A DNA stretch of 64,000 nucleotides from Populus alba (Eukaryota; Streptophyta; Magnoliopsida; Malpighiales; Salicaceae), in assembly GCF_005239225.2 (NCBI RefSeq), contig NC_133301.1, forward strand, positions 13,950,318-14,014,317, read 5' to 3'. Positions 24,643 through 37,900 of the stretch are shown one piece after another. The notes under the pieces are model-generated. The model saw only the letters and a list, made by a program, of their open reading frames with translations, made no database searches and was not told where the DNA came from. The position numbers and the translations under genes were made by a program. Numbering within the stretch: position 1 is the first letter of the stretch; every line of letters starts with the position of its first letter.

Positions 24643-27600
24643 GCGTGGTTCATGGGTATAAAAACATCACTGAACCACTAGGTAGGCAAGGGAGGATGAT
24701 CAATTTCACACACACACAAACATATTATATTCTCGTTGTACTTGCAATTATCATCTTCATCAGTACACTATGCTACATTCAATACATAACGTTTAAGGCT
24801 GCTTTTCTTATATAGCTTTACTTAAACATCAGATAATCTTCTAGGCTCAATAAATAATTTGTTTTGCAGGTGTTTACGCCTTTCAGCTCAATTATTAGCC
24901 TTGAAAAGAACCACATCCAGTGAAGATTGTCTCGAACCTAGTTGGTATGATGGCTCACAAGAGTTAGACTAATAAAATTAAAATTTGATGTGCATTCGGC
25001 TGTTTGCTAGGTCAACTTTATTTTGTTTCGAATTCACAGACTTCCATTTTTGCAACTATATACAGGCTTAAAAATTTGTTCCAAGAGAACGAGGACAGCT
25101 GACAAATTTTGGTCGAAACTAAACCGTCAGGGCTTGCTGTTATGTTCTGTCTAAATATAGACTGGTTTCCTTTCATCATCTCAAAGCCATGGCCACCTCC
25201 AAGATGTCTTCTATAGTGCTTCAAGCTGTAGGATATGCTCTACGCAGGGGATTGTTATATAAATCTCCTGGAAACAAAGTTGGCAACTACTCATAAGAAC
25301 ATAAGCAGTGAAGAAATTCTATCAGCTCAGTATAGAATAAGCCATGCATGATCATCACTTATGCATTCAGTATAGCTTGGCAAATATCATTACAGGCTAG
25401 CTTTAGGGTTTCTCTTGCTATCTCTTTCTCCTGTCTCTCACAGTCCTCTCTTTTGTTATGTTTAATTCACCAAAATGGTCGGCAGGAGCATTTTCCTTTC
25501 CAAATCTAGAATTCACGTTTTTTCTATCTTATAAAAAGTTTACCTTGTGTTTTTACTCATTTTTTAGGTTTTTTACTCATTTACTCATATATATAAAAGT
25601 ACTAATAATAATAAATAAATTCTACCTCAACTTTAATTAAGAAAATAACTAACAGTGGTAAAATATTAAATTTCTAAAAATATTTATTTAATTTTAGGAA
25701 TGAATACTGAAATATTATAGGTTAATCTTTTTTCATTATTTTCATATTTAGACACTATATTGAACCCTAAATATCATAAAATAAGCTTATTAAATAACTC
25801 AAAAACTATAATTATAAATCTACTATATTTACACTTTTTTTTTGTATTTTCAATCTAAATTACTTTGTACATCTTTTCTCATAGGAAACATGGTGGTGGT
25901 ACCCCGTGTGTGTGTACACACCTTTTTCTTAGGGTTTTATTGTTTGTTTTGTATAATCCAAAATAAATAAAAAATAAAAAAACACAAAACACAAACCTTT
26001 CTGCATCATTTAAAGTGAAAGAATTCCTCAAATAAATATATATATAAAATTAATCCTAAAACATAAAATCATTATCATGTGGCATTGAAAATTCCAAAAA
26101 ATATTGTATGGCGAGTATATATCCTTTGCCACATCCTAATCTGTCAATCGATTATTACATATTCTAGATTTGCAGGATTTTCAGTAAGCCGTGAGATTAG
26201 TCGTAATGCTCGCAAATTGAGCCGGACACCTACATAAATAATAAAAAAAAATTTATGTCAATTTTACTATTACAACGACTGGGCTCTTTAGCCACTATGA
26301 GACAGACACATGTAAGGATTCATGTAGACTATGAATGCTATAATCCTTTCAAATAATTACAGCTTCGACAGCCCAAAACATGTTAGATAAATCATAGTCA
26401 AGTGGGATCATGCAAGACTTAGTCGATCTAGGTTCACTAACTAAAAGTAACATGAGAATTGACACAAATTCCTATGGAGTAGCTAGGAGTACATGAATGT
26501 TATGGGCGGCCATGGAAATTTTCTTTATTATTACTGTTATTAATATTTTCCACCATTGCTGTCTGCTGCTAGAGCTTTTAAGTGCCTATTTTCTGAGTTC
26601 TCCGGAGGTTACAAGCAATAACGCACATGAATTAACCTGTTCTGTTAATCAAAGATTGAATCCTACTCCCGAAAGATTTTAGTGACACAATCCATGTATT
26701 AGAAAGTTAAAATCTCTAGATTTCTTGGAGGGTATCATCAAGTACCATTTCCCTGGTTATAAGCAACAATGCACAGTAATTAACTCTACAGATTGAGAAA
26801 GAAAAAAAAAAGTTTCGACAACTAGGATCATCTTCAGACTTGTATTGTAAGTTTTTTTTTCCAGTTATCATCTTCTTAATGCATGATGTTATTTTAATTT
26901 AATTCTACTCAATTACTATATCTATAAAAAAAAAAAACAAGAGAATATATATAAGGGCTGAATTAAAGTGATAATTTATGTCCAAAAACCTAAAGAAAAT
27001 TTTTCTTAAAATGACACAGCAAAGAGCATATACGTACGTACTAATAAATCTAGACCGTTCCAGAGTTCAATCTAGAAATCAATCTGCATTAATTTTTTTT
27101 TTTTTTTTAATTTGTTGGTAGCTGGACGGAAACTAACCTAAAAGATGATGGCCGTGGAAAAATCATGCTGTCTTAGCTAGGAAGGGCCCAAAGGGGGGTT
27201 AAAATCTAGACTAGTGGCTAGAAGGGAGGGATAAAAATGCAATAGCGATCACTATTTTATCTACAATAATAATGTGCCGACAGAAGCCAAATAATGCAGC
27301 TCACTTTAGAAGCTTCATTGGCGTCCAGCAAAGCACTTATTTCGAAATCAGTACATCTTTTTCTTCCAGGGATTTCCTCTTCTTTTCTCTCTTCCAAGAG
27401 GAAGAAGATGGTGTTGAAGCAATTATATGATCAACTTGCTAGATAGGTCATTACCATATTTGCACATTTCTATATATCCAAACCCTAGATTGAAGCCATT
27501 TATGTAGAAACCTCTTTCTTTGTTTGAACATTTCCATACTGTACAAGGTATGGCTGAAAGTTATTAAGGTATAACGAGATTGATTGTTTCTTATCCTAAA

Positions 27601-27909
27601 AATGATTCTATATTTACAAGAATTTATATTGAATAAAGACAAATCATTTGTTTATTTATTTGTGAAACAATATAAAGAATTGAGGAATGTGTAACATAAA
27701 TAATGTTATTTGAAAATATTAACATTTCCACTAACTTTCTGTTAGTTAGGTTGCGCTTAGTTAAGTTAGTACAGGATAAATAATATATTTGGTTGAATAA
27801 ATAAATATATAAATATAAAATAAATTTATTATTAAAATATTTTTAAAATGAATTTCTTTATTCTCAGAAAATAAAATAGATACACACTCAAAACATAAAG
27901 TATTAGAGT

Positions 27910-28075
27910 AGTTGGGTATAATTATGATTGTTTTTTTAAAGTGTTTTTTTTACTAAAATACATCAAAATAATATTTTTTTGTTTTTAAAAATTATTTTTG
28001 AGATTAATATATTAAAATGATAAAAAATATAAAAAAATTAATATTTTAAAAAAAAATAAAATTTTTAGGAAAACG
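27910..28075. mobile_element. MITE-like element, copy E
   Basis: The family core is present: ACATCAAAATAATATTTTTTT, AAATTATTTTTGAGATTAATA and ATTAAAATGATAAAAAAT. It is followed by AAAACGGTGCCCAGA, where other copies have their terminal segment. Confidence 0.5.
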
Positions 28076-29104
28076 GTGCCCAGAAAGCTCCTGTCTGCCT
28101 CACTAAACGCTGGAAAACAGAAGAAGGATGGATTGATGAATGCTATGGCTAATCTAAAGATTTAATTTAATGGGGGATTTAAGGACTCATCTACTAGTCT
28201 ATAACCTATCTATTCTTCAATTAAGTAATTAAAGTAGCTTGTACGATATTCTACTTTCAAGGACAACTATTATAGATGTAATTAAAATAAGAACTTATTG
28301 TTGTATTGTAATAAAACTTAATAAAATATTAACCCAACAATTCCCTTAAAACATGGCTTGATATCCCATAATGTTACCTTTGAAGATCTCTCCTAGGATT
28401 CGATTCGATATTTTATGGAAGTGTATATATATATATATATAACTCATACACATATATACTAGCAAGCTCTTTTGCACGTAACTTCAATGTCGAGAGAATT
28501 GTCTGTATTCAAATATTTTAATCTTCTAGAATTTATAAATAATTGGACTAAACATCCCGTAAACAAGCTATATTAAAGATCCTAATTTATTTATCTATCG
28601 ATATCAAAGAGAGCAATGGAGTTACATACCTTTTGTCCCTAGCTCCCGATAGAACTTCTTGACCTGCATGCTGAATTAGTACAAGGGGAAAAATGTACCT
28701 CGTCTGCTCAGAATTAGAAGAATAATTATTGTTATTTTATAATATAATTTATATTATTTTTTTATAAATATTTTTAAATTAACATTTTTTACACCGATTC
28801 ATATTATTTTGTATTTATTTTTTATTAAATAAAATAAAAATTATGAAATTCAAGATAATCATCACTTGATTAATAATATTTTAATAAAATATTAAAAGAT
28901 TATTTTTAATTATCAAATAAAATTTTAAAATATAATTTATATTATTTTATAGTATTACACCACGACCACGGCGGGAAAATGTATCAAATTCATGTATTAA
29001 TGAGAAGATAGATCAAAGGTTGGAGACATCCGTTTTCAAAAAGAGAACTTTGAGAAGAACATAGACAGAAGATACTTCGAGGTGAAAGCTGGAAAAGCAA
29101 AGAG

Positions 29105-29210
29105 CTCTGAAAAGTGATATTGGCGCGGCTCAATCTGAGATCGGATTTTACTTTCACTCGTGTAAATCTGTCTTCGGATTGAACCTCACCAACATCGCTT
29201 TCTTTTCTTT
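29105..29210 (-). ncRNA. MIR171: MIR171 precursor hairpin
   Basis: On the minus strand the 3' arm at 29116-29136 contains TTGAGCCGCGCCAATATC preceded by AGA, the 21-nt miR171 form I recall as poplar miR171c. The 5' arm at 29177-29197 reads as the expected star (CGATGTTGGTGAGGTTCAAT plus C). The arms pair over 20 positions with one A-G mismatch and three G-U wobbles. The stem continues with an AAAG/CTTT segment at its base, and a second short stem (GATTT-AC with GT-AAATC) lies before a loop of roughly ten bases. miR171 guides cleavage of GRAS/HAM (SCL6-type) transcription factor mRNAs and affects meristem and branching programmes. No protein gene covers the hairpin. The leader is probably the pyrimidine-rich minus-strand sequence at 29900-30350. 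Confidence 0.93.
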
Positions 29211-30853
29211 CCATAGTATCCAGCAATTATTACAGTGTCTCTTCTTATAAGAAGAGGCAAATGATTATGCAAGAAGAAGCATGAACACACATACACCATG
29301 AAAAATTCATGAAAAATAATTCGAACAAGGTTTTAGCTTTTATAAAGCTGCAGGCTCGGTACCACTTACCAACTAAAAGGGAAAAGTGTGTACTTGAATA
29401 AAGAACTAGCTAGATATGGCCCCAAACTACTTTTCAAGGGGCAATAATATGATCATTTAGGGTATCTAGATCTCTTGGTAGGAAAAGGGATGGTGGATTG
29501 GTGGAGTAAGAGGTGGAGGTGGTGATCTTGTTGGTGGTTGTAGTCATGGAGTGGGATCTTGAGATCATGATCACTTATGATATATTCCTTGAACTCAGTC
29601 AATTAACTTCAAGTCTTATTTTCAAAAGCAAAAAGATCCAAGACTTTTTAAGGGACAATATATTCCAAAATATTTATCAAACACGATCGAGTATGAAAAT
29701 ATATCGATGAAAGCAAACCCTATTATTCAATTATAATTAAAGTGGGATTCAAAAACAATAGGAGAGAAATAAAACAGCAGATCAAAAGCAATAGCAACAA
29801 AATAACTACAACTTATTGTTAGTTTCCAAACAAAAAGAAAGAGATTATCGTTGCACCAAGAAGAAATTGAAAAACTATAAAGAGTTGAGCTGGTGTTAAT
29901 AGAGATCAAGAGGGGCGATGCTAATTTGATTAGCATGATCCAGAAACAAAAGCTGGCTATTGGGTTGGATCAGTCAAGATCATATGGAATGTACAAGCAA
30001 GCAACTCAACTAAGGTTTGAAGAAGAAGAAGAGACAGAACTAACAAGCTCATGATATTTCTTGATGATGTATAGAATTATAGGACGAGAAGTCGAGTGAT
30101 CGAGGCCATAGAAGGCACCTGAGACTCGGGGAGAAAGGGAGAGAATGGAGCGAGGAGGCAAGGTGTGGGGGAGGTAGAGAATGTATACTGGTAGGTTTTG
30201 CCTCGGGATGAGAGGGTGAAGAAGGTGAGGGGAATGATGTCAAGGGGAGCAGCTTACTTTTAGGGTTTCTCATGCTTAGTTTGTACTCAATAAAATCAAA
30301 CGCATGCCACCTGAAATGTTCCTCTTCACCAAAAAACCCAAACAACTCCTTTTGATTGTACCTTTATTTTAAGAATATATTAATTATATTTTAATACCCG
30401 TCTTTTTATATCATCATGCCTTGCATCCAATTTAATAAAATTAACCTTGTTGTATTTTATGCTAAAAAGGAGAATAAGATACTTGGCTTATGTGTACCTA
30501 ACCATAAACAAATCCTCCTTGTGGAAGCCTATATTGTAATGGATAAGTCGTCGAAGAGAAATATCTTAGAATTGAACCACGGGGAGAGATTGAGCTGAGA
30601 ATTGAACCCATAAATATATTTTCCTAGGCTTCTTAGTTTGCTTTTTATATATAATTTAATTGATTTTGATTTAAATACGTATCTTAATAGGGTGAGGGCT
30701 GAGTACCTAATGACAAGACTATTCCATGGAAGGACTGACTACAAGTCTGTAGGTTCTTCCCACAAACAGTCTGTAGTGCACAAAATAAGAAGGTAGTCAT
30801 CGAGAATTCGTACGTAAAAACTAAAGGTGGTCAAAGCCAAAGCCATATTGTGC

Positions 30854-30869
30854 GAGAGAGAGAGAGAGG

Positions 30870-30902
<33 letters not shown>
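30854..30902. repeat. (GA)n microsatellite
   Basis: An about 49-bp GA run, interrupted once by GGGAGG. Confidence 0.95.
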
Positions 30903-30905
<3 letters not shown>

Positions 30906-31004
30906 TCTTGGAAACAAGAGTGCAGAATGTCAGCAAAGAGATTGTCGGGTAGAAAAAAGTTTCCTTTGGAAGGGTTCGTACGAAGCTGATTTTAGTGGTG
31001 TTTG

Positions 31005-31140
31005 CAAATGTTGGACGGTTATTTTTAAAAGTTTTTTTATTGAAAAATATATTAAAATGATATTTAATGTATTAAAATGATTTTAAAATATAAAAATAAA
31101 GTTATTTAAAAAAAAAAACACCATTTAAAATGCAATTCCA
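31005..31140. mobile_element. MITE-like element, copy F
   Basis: It starts at a GTGTTTGCAAATG end and contains AAATATATTAAAATGATATTT and ATTAAAATGATTTTAAAATAT. It ends near ACACCATTTAAAATGCAATTC. It is shorter than the other copies. Confidence 0.45.
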
Positions 31141-33179
31141 CGCTCACCCTATGAAACTCATCAGTATATTTTGGTGGCGAACAGGCAAAATGGCCAGCAC
31201 CACAAAGCGGAGACACCGGCGCTAGAGAAGCCCCGCCCTGGGCCTGCACCAAGAGACACTCTTCTTGGGTTTTGCTTTATTTTCTTTTAAAAGTCTCTTG
31301 TCTTTAATTTAAGGGGTCTCTCTTGGCCCTTCTCTTGGGATTTTGGGAAGTGTAAAAGACCCTTTTAATAAAAGAGGCTTAAAGCCTCATGATTTTGGGC
31401 GATAAGTTCGCGTGCCACTACCCAAACACAGATTCCCCCACGCCTTGAACCATTCCCACACCTTCTCTTCTCATATTCTTCTTTCCTCACCAGATCCTAG
31501 GTCTTTCTCTTCTATTCTTGCTCTCTTTACCTAGACTGATGACTTGTGAGGTCAAAAGCTAGCTAGCGCACCTTTGGCTTTTCTTTTGATTATTCTCCTT
31601 TCTCATACTTGCATGAGTACCGACACTCCCTTTTTACGTGTGTGATGAAAATGATGTTTTTTGGGCACAAAACTTGAAAGCTAGGTCATGTCAAGATAAA
31701 ACAGCGTATTACAAGTAACAACACATGAAGAGGCCGATGAGGGCTTGTTTGGTGCATGTTGTAAAGGATTAGAAACATGTCGGCCGGGATCATGACCTGG
31801 TTCTCATCAATAGTTGACACTCAATGGGGATGGATGTTCTTGGAGTGAGTTTAAAGACAATTGAGAAAATGAAGTTTTTCAATGGAAAAACTCTCTCGAT
31901 GCACAGTTCGAGCAACAAATGAAAAGTGAAAGCAAGTGTTCCAAAGTCAAATTGATGATTCTTGATTAAAGGGGACTGGGCAAAGAGACACCCATGTTCT
32001 ATTCGTACTTGAGATTTTCTACAATCTTTTTAATGGGCCATGTTGGCCGTTTTGTTCACGAGGAAAAGCAACATTACTTGCAAGAAATAAACTCATTCGC
32101 CTGGGATTTACACTGTTTGCCTTCTTCTTCTTCTTCTTTTTATCCTTTGAGCCCCCCCCCCTCCCGGTTTCACATCTATATTATTTTGTTTTCTAGTTAG
32201 GTCCTTCAACAATTGGTTGAAATGAGATTTGCTCTTCATATTTTGGTTTGATTATCTTCATTAGGGTTCTGTTCCTCAATAATTTCTAGTTAAGTCGATA
32301 TATTCCGAAGAGTATTGGGCATAAGCACCAAATTGAAAGAAAAAATCACAAGGGACATGCTACTTGAACATCAAAATAGCTTTCTTTGACTAGCTATCGG
32401 CCATTTGAAATGTTTAAATTTGAACTGGAGATGACGAAGAGTTATAGCTAGGAGCACCACCATATTGATGATGAAGAGTTAGTGATTTTGAGCATGAAAT
32501 TCGGATAATGGAAGTGCAAGAAAATTGAAGCTTTTGCAAAATGGATGATGGGTATGTTTCAATCATATATGGCAATTAGGCCAAACTCACTTGTCAGCTT
32601 GTGGAGAAAAGAAAGACGACACCTCCCCCCACGAATTCGAGTTTCTACCTTTCTATCTTTACACTACAACTCTCCGTGTATCGGACTTTTCTGTCCACAC
32701 ATGCAAAATATCCAAAAAATGAACAGAAGAAGCTAGCTTTTTACCCTTTCAAAAGATTGAACAACAAATAATTCATGAATCGTATGCACTGCTCAGTGCT
32801 CATCCTTCCTTTTCCTGAGGGAACATTCTTCCACCTGAACGATCGCACTACAGAAGCACAACCTTGTCTTCTTGACAGAAAAACAGCAATTATGTTTACT
32901 CCACTGTCAGATTCTAGCGTTGGAGATCGCGGTAGTAGTTGATTTTTAAAGTGTCAAAATAATAGATATCAAACATTAATTTAAAACAAAAAAAACCAAA
33001 AATTTCAAAAACGTGTTTTTTTTTAATGGAAAACATATACACTGGGAGGGTGCAGAAAAAACATGTTAATTACATGCAGTCAGAGTTTATGGCATAGAGT
33101 ATGATAGCGAACAGGATATGGCCCACAATAAGTTCTTATAGCCCACACATTTGGAGCAAAGTCTCTTTAGAGAGAGCAA

Positions 33180-33330
33180 ATTATCTAAAAGCTCACACCG
33201 GTACTGGTTGATCTCCCTCCCACAGTTTTCTTTTTGTTACAGGGTTCGAGCCTGTGATCTTTTGGAGAGGGGAGGACATGGGTGTCAATTGAACTGCAAG
33301 CTCATTGACGATCTCACACACAATTGATTT
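33180..33330. repeat. Possible tRNA-derived SINE remnant
   Basis: GGGTTCGAGCCTGTGATC at about 33242-33259 resembles a tRNA-type internal promoter B box. I cannot point to a convincing A box or a target duplication, so this may be only a fragment. Confidence 0.3.
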
Positions 33331-33939
33331 TACTCATTGGTGTTGTGAAATAATTGTAGTGACAGCTCAAAATGAACAAAGTTACATGGGTGATGTTTGG
33401 TATGCATGTCCATGTGAGAGGGAGGTGTGGTGTATGTCCAGGGATCAGTTCTCTCTATGCAGTTTGTAATAGAAATCCACTGTTATTGCTCACATTATGC
33501 TGTAGGTTTTCATCAAACTTTTTTTTTAACATAAAAAAACATTTAGGTGTTGTTGTTAATATGATTTTTTTAAAAGAAAATTATTGTGTATATAAGATCA
33601 AAGTAAAAAAAGGGCTTGATTTTTTATTGTTCATTGATATATACAGTGAAAAACCAATATTTTAATTAACTAGTTATGTATCCTGTCTTTTTTTATATAA
33701 TAAAAATTCTTAATTACAAATCATAATGCTTATAAACTTATCTAATTAATTATATCAATATTAGATCAAGAAGTAAATACGAGTCATGTATCAAGTTGTA
33801 TTCAATATTAATGTTTTTTAAAATGTATTTTTTATTTAATCAAACGATTATTTATGTAAATAAAAAATAAAAAAAACATATCGAACTAAAATAAATTGAA
33901 TCAAACTATGAAGCTCAAATATAAAACAAATTAATATTA

Positions 33940-34230
33940 AATAATAAAATTAAAAAAAATTTAGATCAACCCGCGTTAACCTGACAACCCTGCTACTATA
34001 GAGTATAGACACATGATTGAGATAACCCTACATAAAAAAGGTGAAAAAAAAAAGTGTGAAGACCAAAACTAGAAAAAAAAAAATACATTTAAAAAAACAC
34101 ATAAAAAACAATTAAAGTTAATTATATTAACTTTTGAAACTCGTGAGTATAGTTACGAGTCTGAGATTGATCAAGTAAAAAACAGACCTAAAAAAACAAC
34201 AAAGCAAAATTCTTAATGAAAAAATATTTA
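33940..34230 (+). repeat. A-rich dispersed repeat, single unit
   Basis: It shares ordered words with the 42740-43400 block: AACCCGCGTTAACC, then CACATGATTGAGATAACCCT, then AACAACAAAGCAAAATTCTT followed by an A-rich run. It is non-coding. Confidence 0.55.
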
Positions 34231-34923
34231 TGCACAAAACTGAATATTTATATATAAAAGACAAAAAAAAAAAAAAAAAAAACTCTAAATTATGCATCAA
34301 CCCCATAACCATATGCATATAATTTGGATAATTTCATAGAAAAAAAAAATACACAAACAAAAAACTCCTTAATTAAAAGGAAGGTTTACGTTTGCTTTTT
34401 TTTTTTTTTGGGGTAGTTTAGTAATTTAATTATGCTAAATCAAGAAATAAATGTTTAAAAGACTCCTTATCCTTATGCAAGTTAATGTTATTTTGGTTGC
34501 AAGCTAATTAATTCATTATATTATTCATGACCCAGTAACTATCGTGCCCTATAAAAAACCAAACTACCCCTCAATTTATTGGTGAGTGGCTTTTTTGCGG
34601 GGAAAATATTGCAGTAACCAGGCTTAGTTTATGTTAATAATAATAATAATAAATTAAGGCATTTGTCTGCCAAAATTGAGGACAAACTACAAAGGACAGC
34701 AAGCCCAATAAATGAAGAAAATAGCTCAATGGTGGAGCAGCCATTGTTCCTTTAAGAGTTTAAGTAACATCTTGCATATTATGAAGAAAAGTTATCTACA
34801 CAAGACATGTGGTAACATTCCCTTGTGTCTGCTATAACTAGAAACAAAAAGTTGGCAATCGAATGAAGGCATTAGTGATCTGCCATTTGAGCAATTTTCC
34901 CCCATTATACCTCTGCTAAGCAT

Positions 34924-37900
34924 TTATTGCCCTTTCAGTTTGTAGTAGGCATACAAGCAAGATCCAAAGAAACCAAGGGACTGGCCAACAACGTTCATCT
35001 GAAAAGATCAAGTCAAATGGAAGCCATTATAAGACTGCTATGTAAACAACACACAGAAGTTAACAGTTCATTCTCACCAAGTCAAATGGAAGCCCGCCAA
35101 ATAGTATCCAGCCAAATCCAATGGTGAAAAGATCCTATAACAGCACAATAAGAAGAAATAGAATGTGAATTATGATATGTTATAGGCTAAAGACTAAAAA
35201 TGCATAAAAGGCTAGGAGAAAAACTAGATAAATTGATTATAGCTCCTGCCCTGTTCTTGTCTTCAATCATTTTAACCTAAAATTAGGCTCAGTACTATTC
35301 CCTTTTGGCTTATCAGGAGATCCATGCTTAATGCAGATATTCCAGCAGTTCTGGCTTAATTAACTTGGTCGCATCAAGGGATGTTGGCTAGAAATGTTTA
35401 TGAAATAACTTAAGATGCTGCATTTTATGGTTTTTTATTGTAGAAAGTGATTACAAAATCCAAGAACCCTAGGCTCTAGCATCTTCCCTGCTCGCTGCAC
35501 TTGTTTAGAACAATTTGATTTCACATGGCACAACTTACAAAAAAGACTCATAACCTCCTTGGTGTTATTTCAGATCCATTACACCATATGCACTTTAACT
35601 AGAATAGCAAATGGAAGATAAGAATAAACTAGATTTCAGTCACAGAAAATTCTGCCAGGAAGAATAAACAGTACAACTTGAGAATATAGCCCAGGAAAAG
35701 AATGACAAGTTATCGCAAGAGTTCTATAATTTGATTGTTTAAGAGGTTCTATTTCTACTACATGATGAAATACACCACATGGAAGCCACTGGTTTCATTG
35801 TCTAAAATTAGTGTAAAAATTCAACAAGACAAGCAAAATGTTGCACCAGTGAAATCACATCGGTATTGACTGTGGTTTCATTGACATGAATTTAGGATGC
35901 TGCAAGGTTAACAAGAGGCGTGTATTTTACATACCTTCAAATTACCACATATAGTCTGTGTCAAAGCTGAATTTAGTGTTGTATTCATAAACACAAAATA
36001 ATTAATTAGGAAAGCCATGATACAGGAAAGAAGCATCACCACCTGCAAAACATTTTAATGCAGCAGTTTCAGACACAACTGTTAAATGAATAGCGATGGA
36101 AGGATATTCATGTCTGTTGCTCTGAAATTTTGTAGATGCTGACATTTTAGCCACAGATTGTTAAGATGCATATGATGCAGAGGAAGAAAATATTTCTTTA
36201 CGAATCTCATTTTCCTTTTTTCTGATTTTGTTGAATTGCATAATGTTGAAGTTTAGTTAAGGTACAACATGATCTTGAATAGAGAAACCTGGAGGAGCTA
36301 CGATATGCATTTGAGAACTTTCGTAGATGATGTAGCCGTAAGGAGTTCAGGCAAATCTAGTAACTTCGCTATATCTGCAGTCTTAGTGCTTTAAAGATTG
36401 ATCCACCAGGCTGAGAAATGCCATGTCTTTTTCTGCATGGGTAATGATCCTTCGGTTTTTCTCAAGTTCTCCAGACAAGAATTTTCTAAATCTTAGCAGA
36501 CAAGTTTCGTTCAAACAAAACAAGATAGGGATGTTGTAAATCTTAGCAAAGGTGGCCACTACAATGGAGCTGTACTAGCACAGCTACAGTGCGCTCTCTG
36601 TGTCCTTGTCAAAAATAAAGTGAAGACTAGCTAAGAGAGGGAGAATTGGCTAGCTTCATAACATTATGAAAAGATGCAATAAACATATACAATCATGTTG
36701 ATTCATATACAGAGAAAGAAAAAATAAACGTGTACGATTACCCACAGGACTGGCATGTGCTTGTTAAGGCCTGTTCATCAAAATATTTTACCAATATATT
36801 TATCAAGCATGCACTTTAAAACCTTTAAATGTACTTTCCGATGAAAATAAAGAACCTGAAATCCTGGCGAGAAGAGAAAGGGAAAGTTCCTCATTGCTTC
36901 CAAATCTCCTCTAAATGATGTCCAGAACAGCAAGATTGGTCCACAAATTATACCTACAAAAGTTAGCAAGTGAAATTATGCTCAACTCAAGGTTAGTCCA
37001 ATCTATCAAAATGAATGTTGTCCTCTAATCTTACCATTGCACCACATGAGACCAAAGCTATTAAGGCCACTAGATTTACCTGAAAGGCGTTGCATTGTAT
37101 CATAAATAAAACAAAGCTTTGAAACCTCTTAGTGATCAATTGTAAATGAGAAGAGTGGACACTTTATTACCAATTCGAGCAATAGAAGCAAGATATACTG
37201 CTGTACAAATGTTTGCTACAAAGACAACGGCATAGCCATAAGCATCGAATGACAAATCTCGAGCTCCAGCAACAAATGCACCAAGTATGATTATCCCAAC
37301 ACTGATGAAATCCTAGATCATACAAGATATTAGAAACAAGAAAACCCAGATCACACTGCTATTATAGCTTAGGACGGTTTAACTATTTAAACCATACAAA
37401 TTTATATCATGTGGTCATCATTCTTTAACTGTTAAAAAAAGTTTGAGTGTGTGAAGAAAATGACACCATGTTCTTCTCACGTAATAAGGCCTTCCAAATT
37501 TTGATTGATAAGACCCGGTTTGCATGCTGCCAGATTTTTGTCACATCAGAACCACGTTGTTCTTAGAAACCTTAGAAATATAAACTACACCAAACAATCA
37601 AGTAATACGAGCAGAAACAGAAACAGCAGCAGCGATAAACAAGATGCAAGGTGTTTGTCAAAACCTACGACATTCATTACTTCACCAAATCCATCTTCGA
37701 AGCAATGCTGTCTAAGCAACTCAAACTTAGATAAAAGAACCCCAATTGTAATATTTTGAAAGGAAAAAAAAAAACAGATTTGACAGATCCACTTGTAATA
37801 TAAGACCCTCATAAGCTAGCAAATTAAGACTTTGATGAAGCACTGGAAACTGAGATCAGCTCGTCTCAACAATCACTACTCATCATGTCTTTATTGAATG

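Larger units (their letters stand above)
22850..29090. other. Long intergenic region without a supported protein gene
   Basis: I find no exon series with a recognisable family on either strand. Contents are an exact 70-bp tandem duplication (24503-24642), a MITE-like copy (27910-28075), a short AT microsatellite (28424-28442) and scattered poly-A/T. A 35-codon frame with a good start context (25189-25296, plus) is noted separately as weak. Confidence 0.5.
29211..34920. other. Intergenic region upstream of MIR171 and downstream of the transporter gene
   Basis: No supported protein gene. The minus strand at about 30040-30300 is pyrimidine-rich like a plant 5' leader and may belong to the MIR171 primary transcript. 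There is a GA microsatellite (30854-30902), a MITE-like copy (31005-31140), a GC-richer segment at 31190-31470, a possible SINE remnant (about 33180-33330) and a copy of the A-rich dispersed repeat (33940-34230). Frames at 30416, 31994, 32545 and 33372 show no family resemblance. Confidence 0.5.

Noticed and set aside
28990..29226. 78-codon minus-strand open frame over the MIR171 hairpin
   Set aside because: It is a by-product of the hairpin sequence. The pairing evidence explains the region better, and the frame has no protein likeness.
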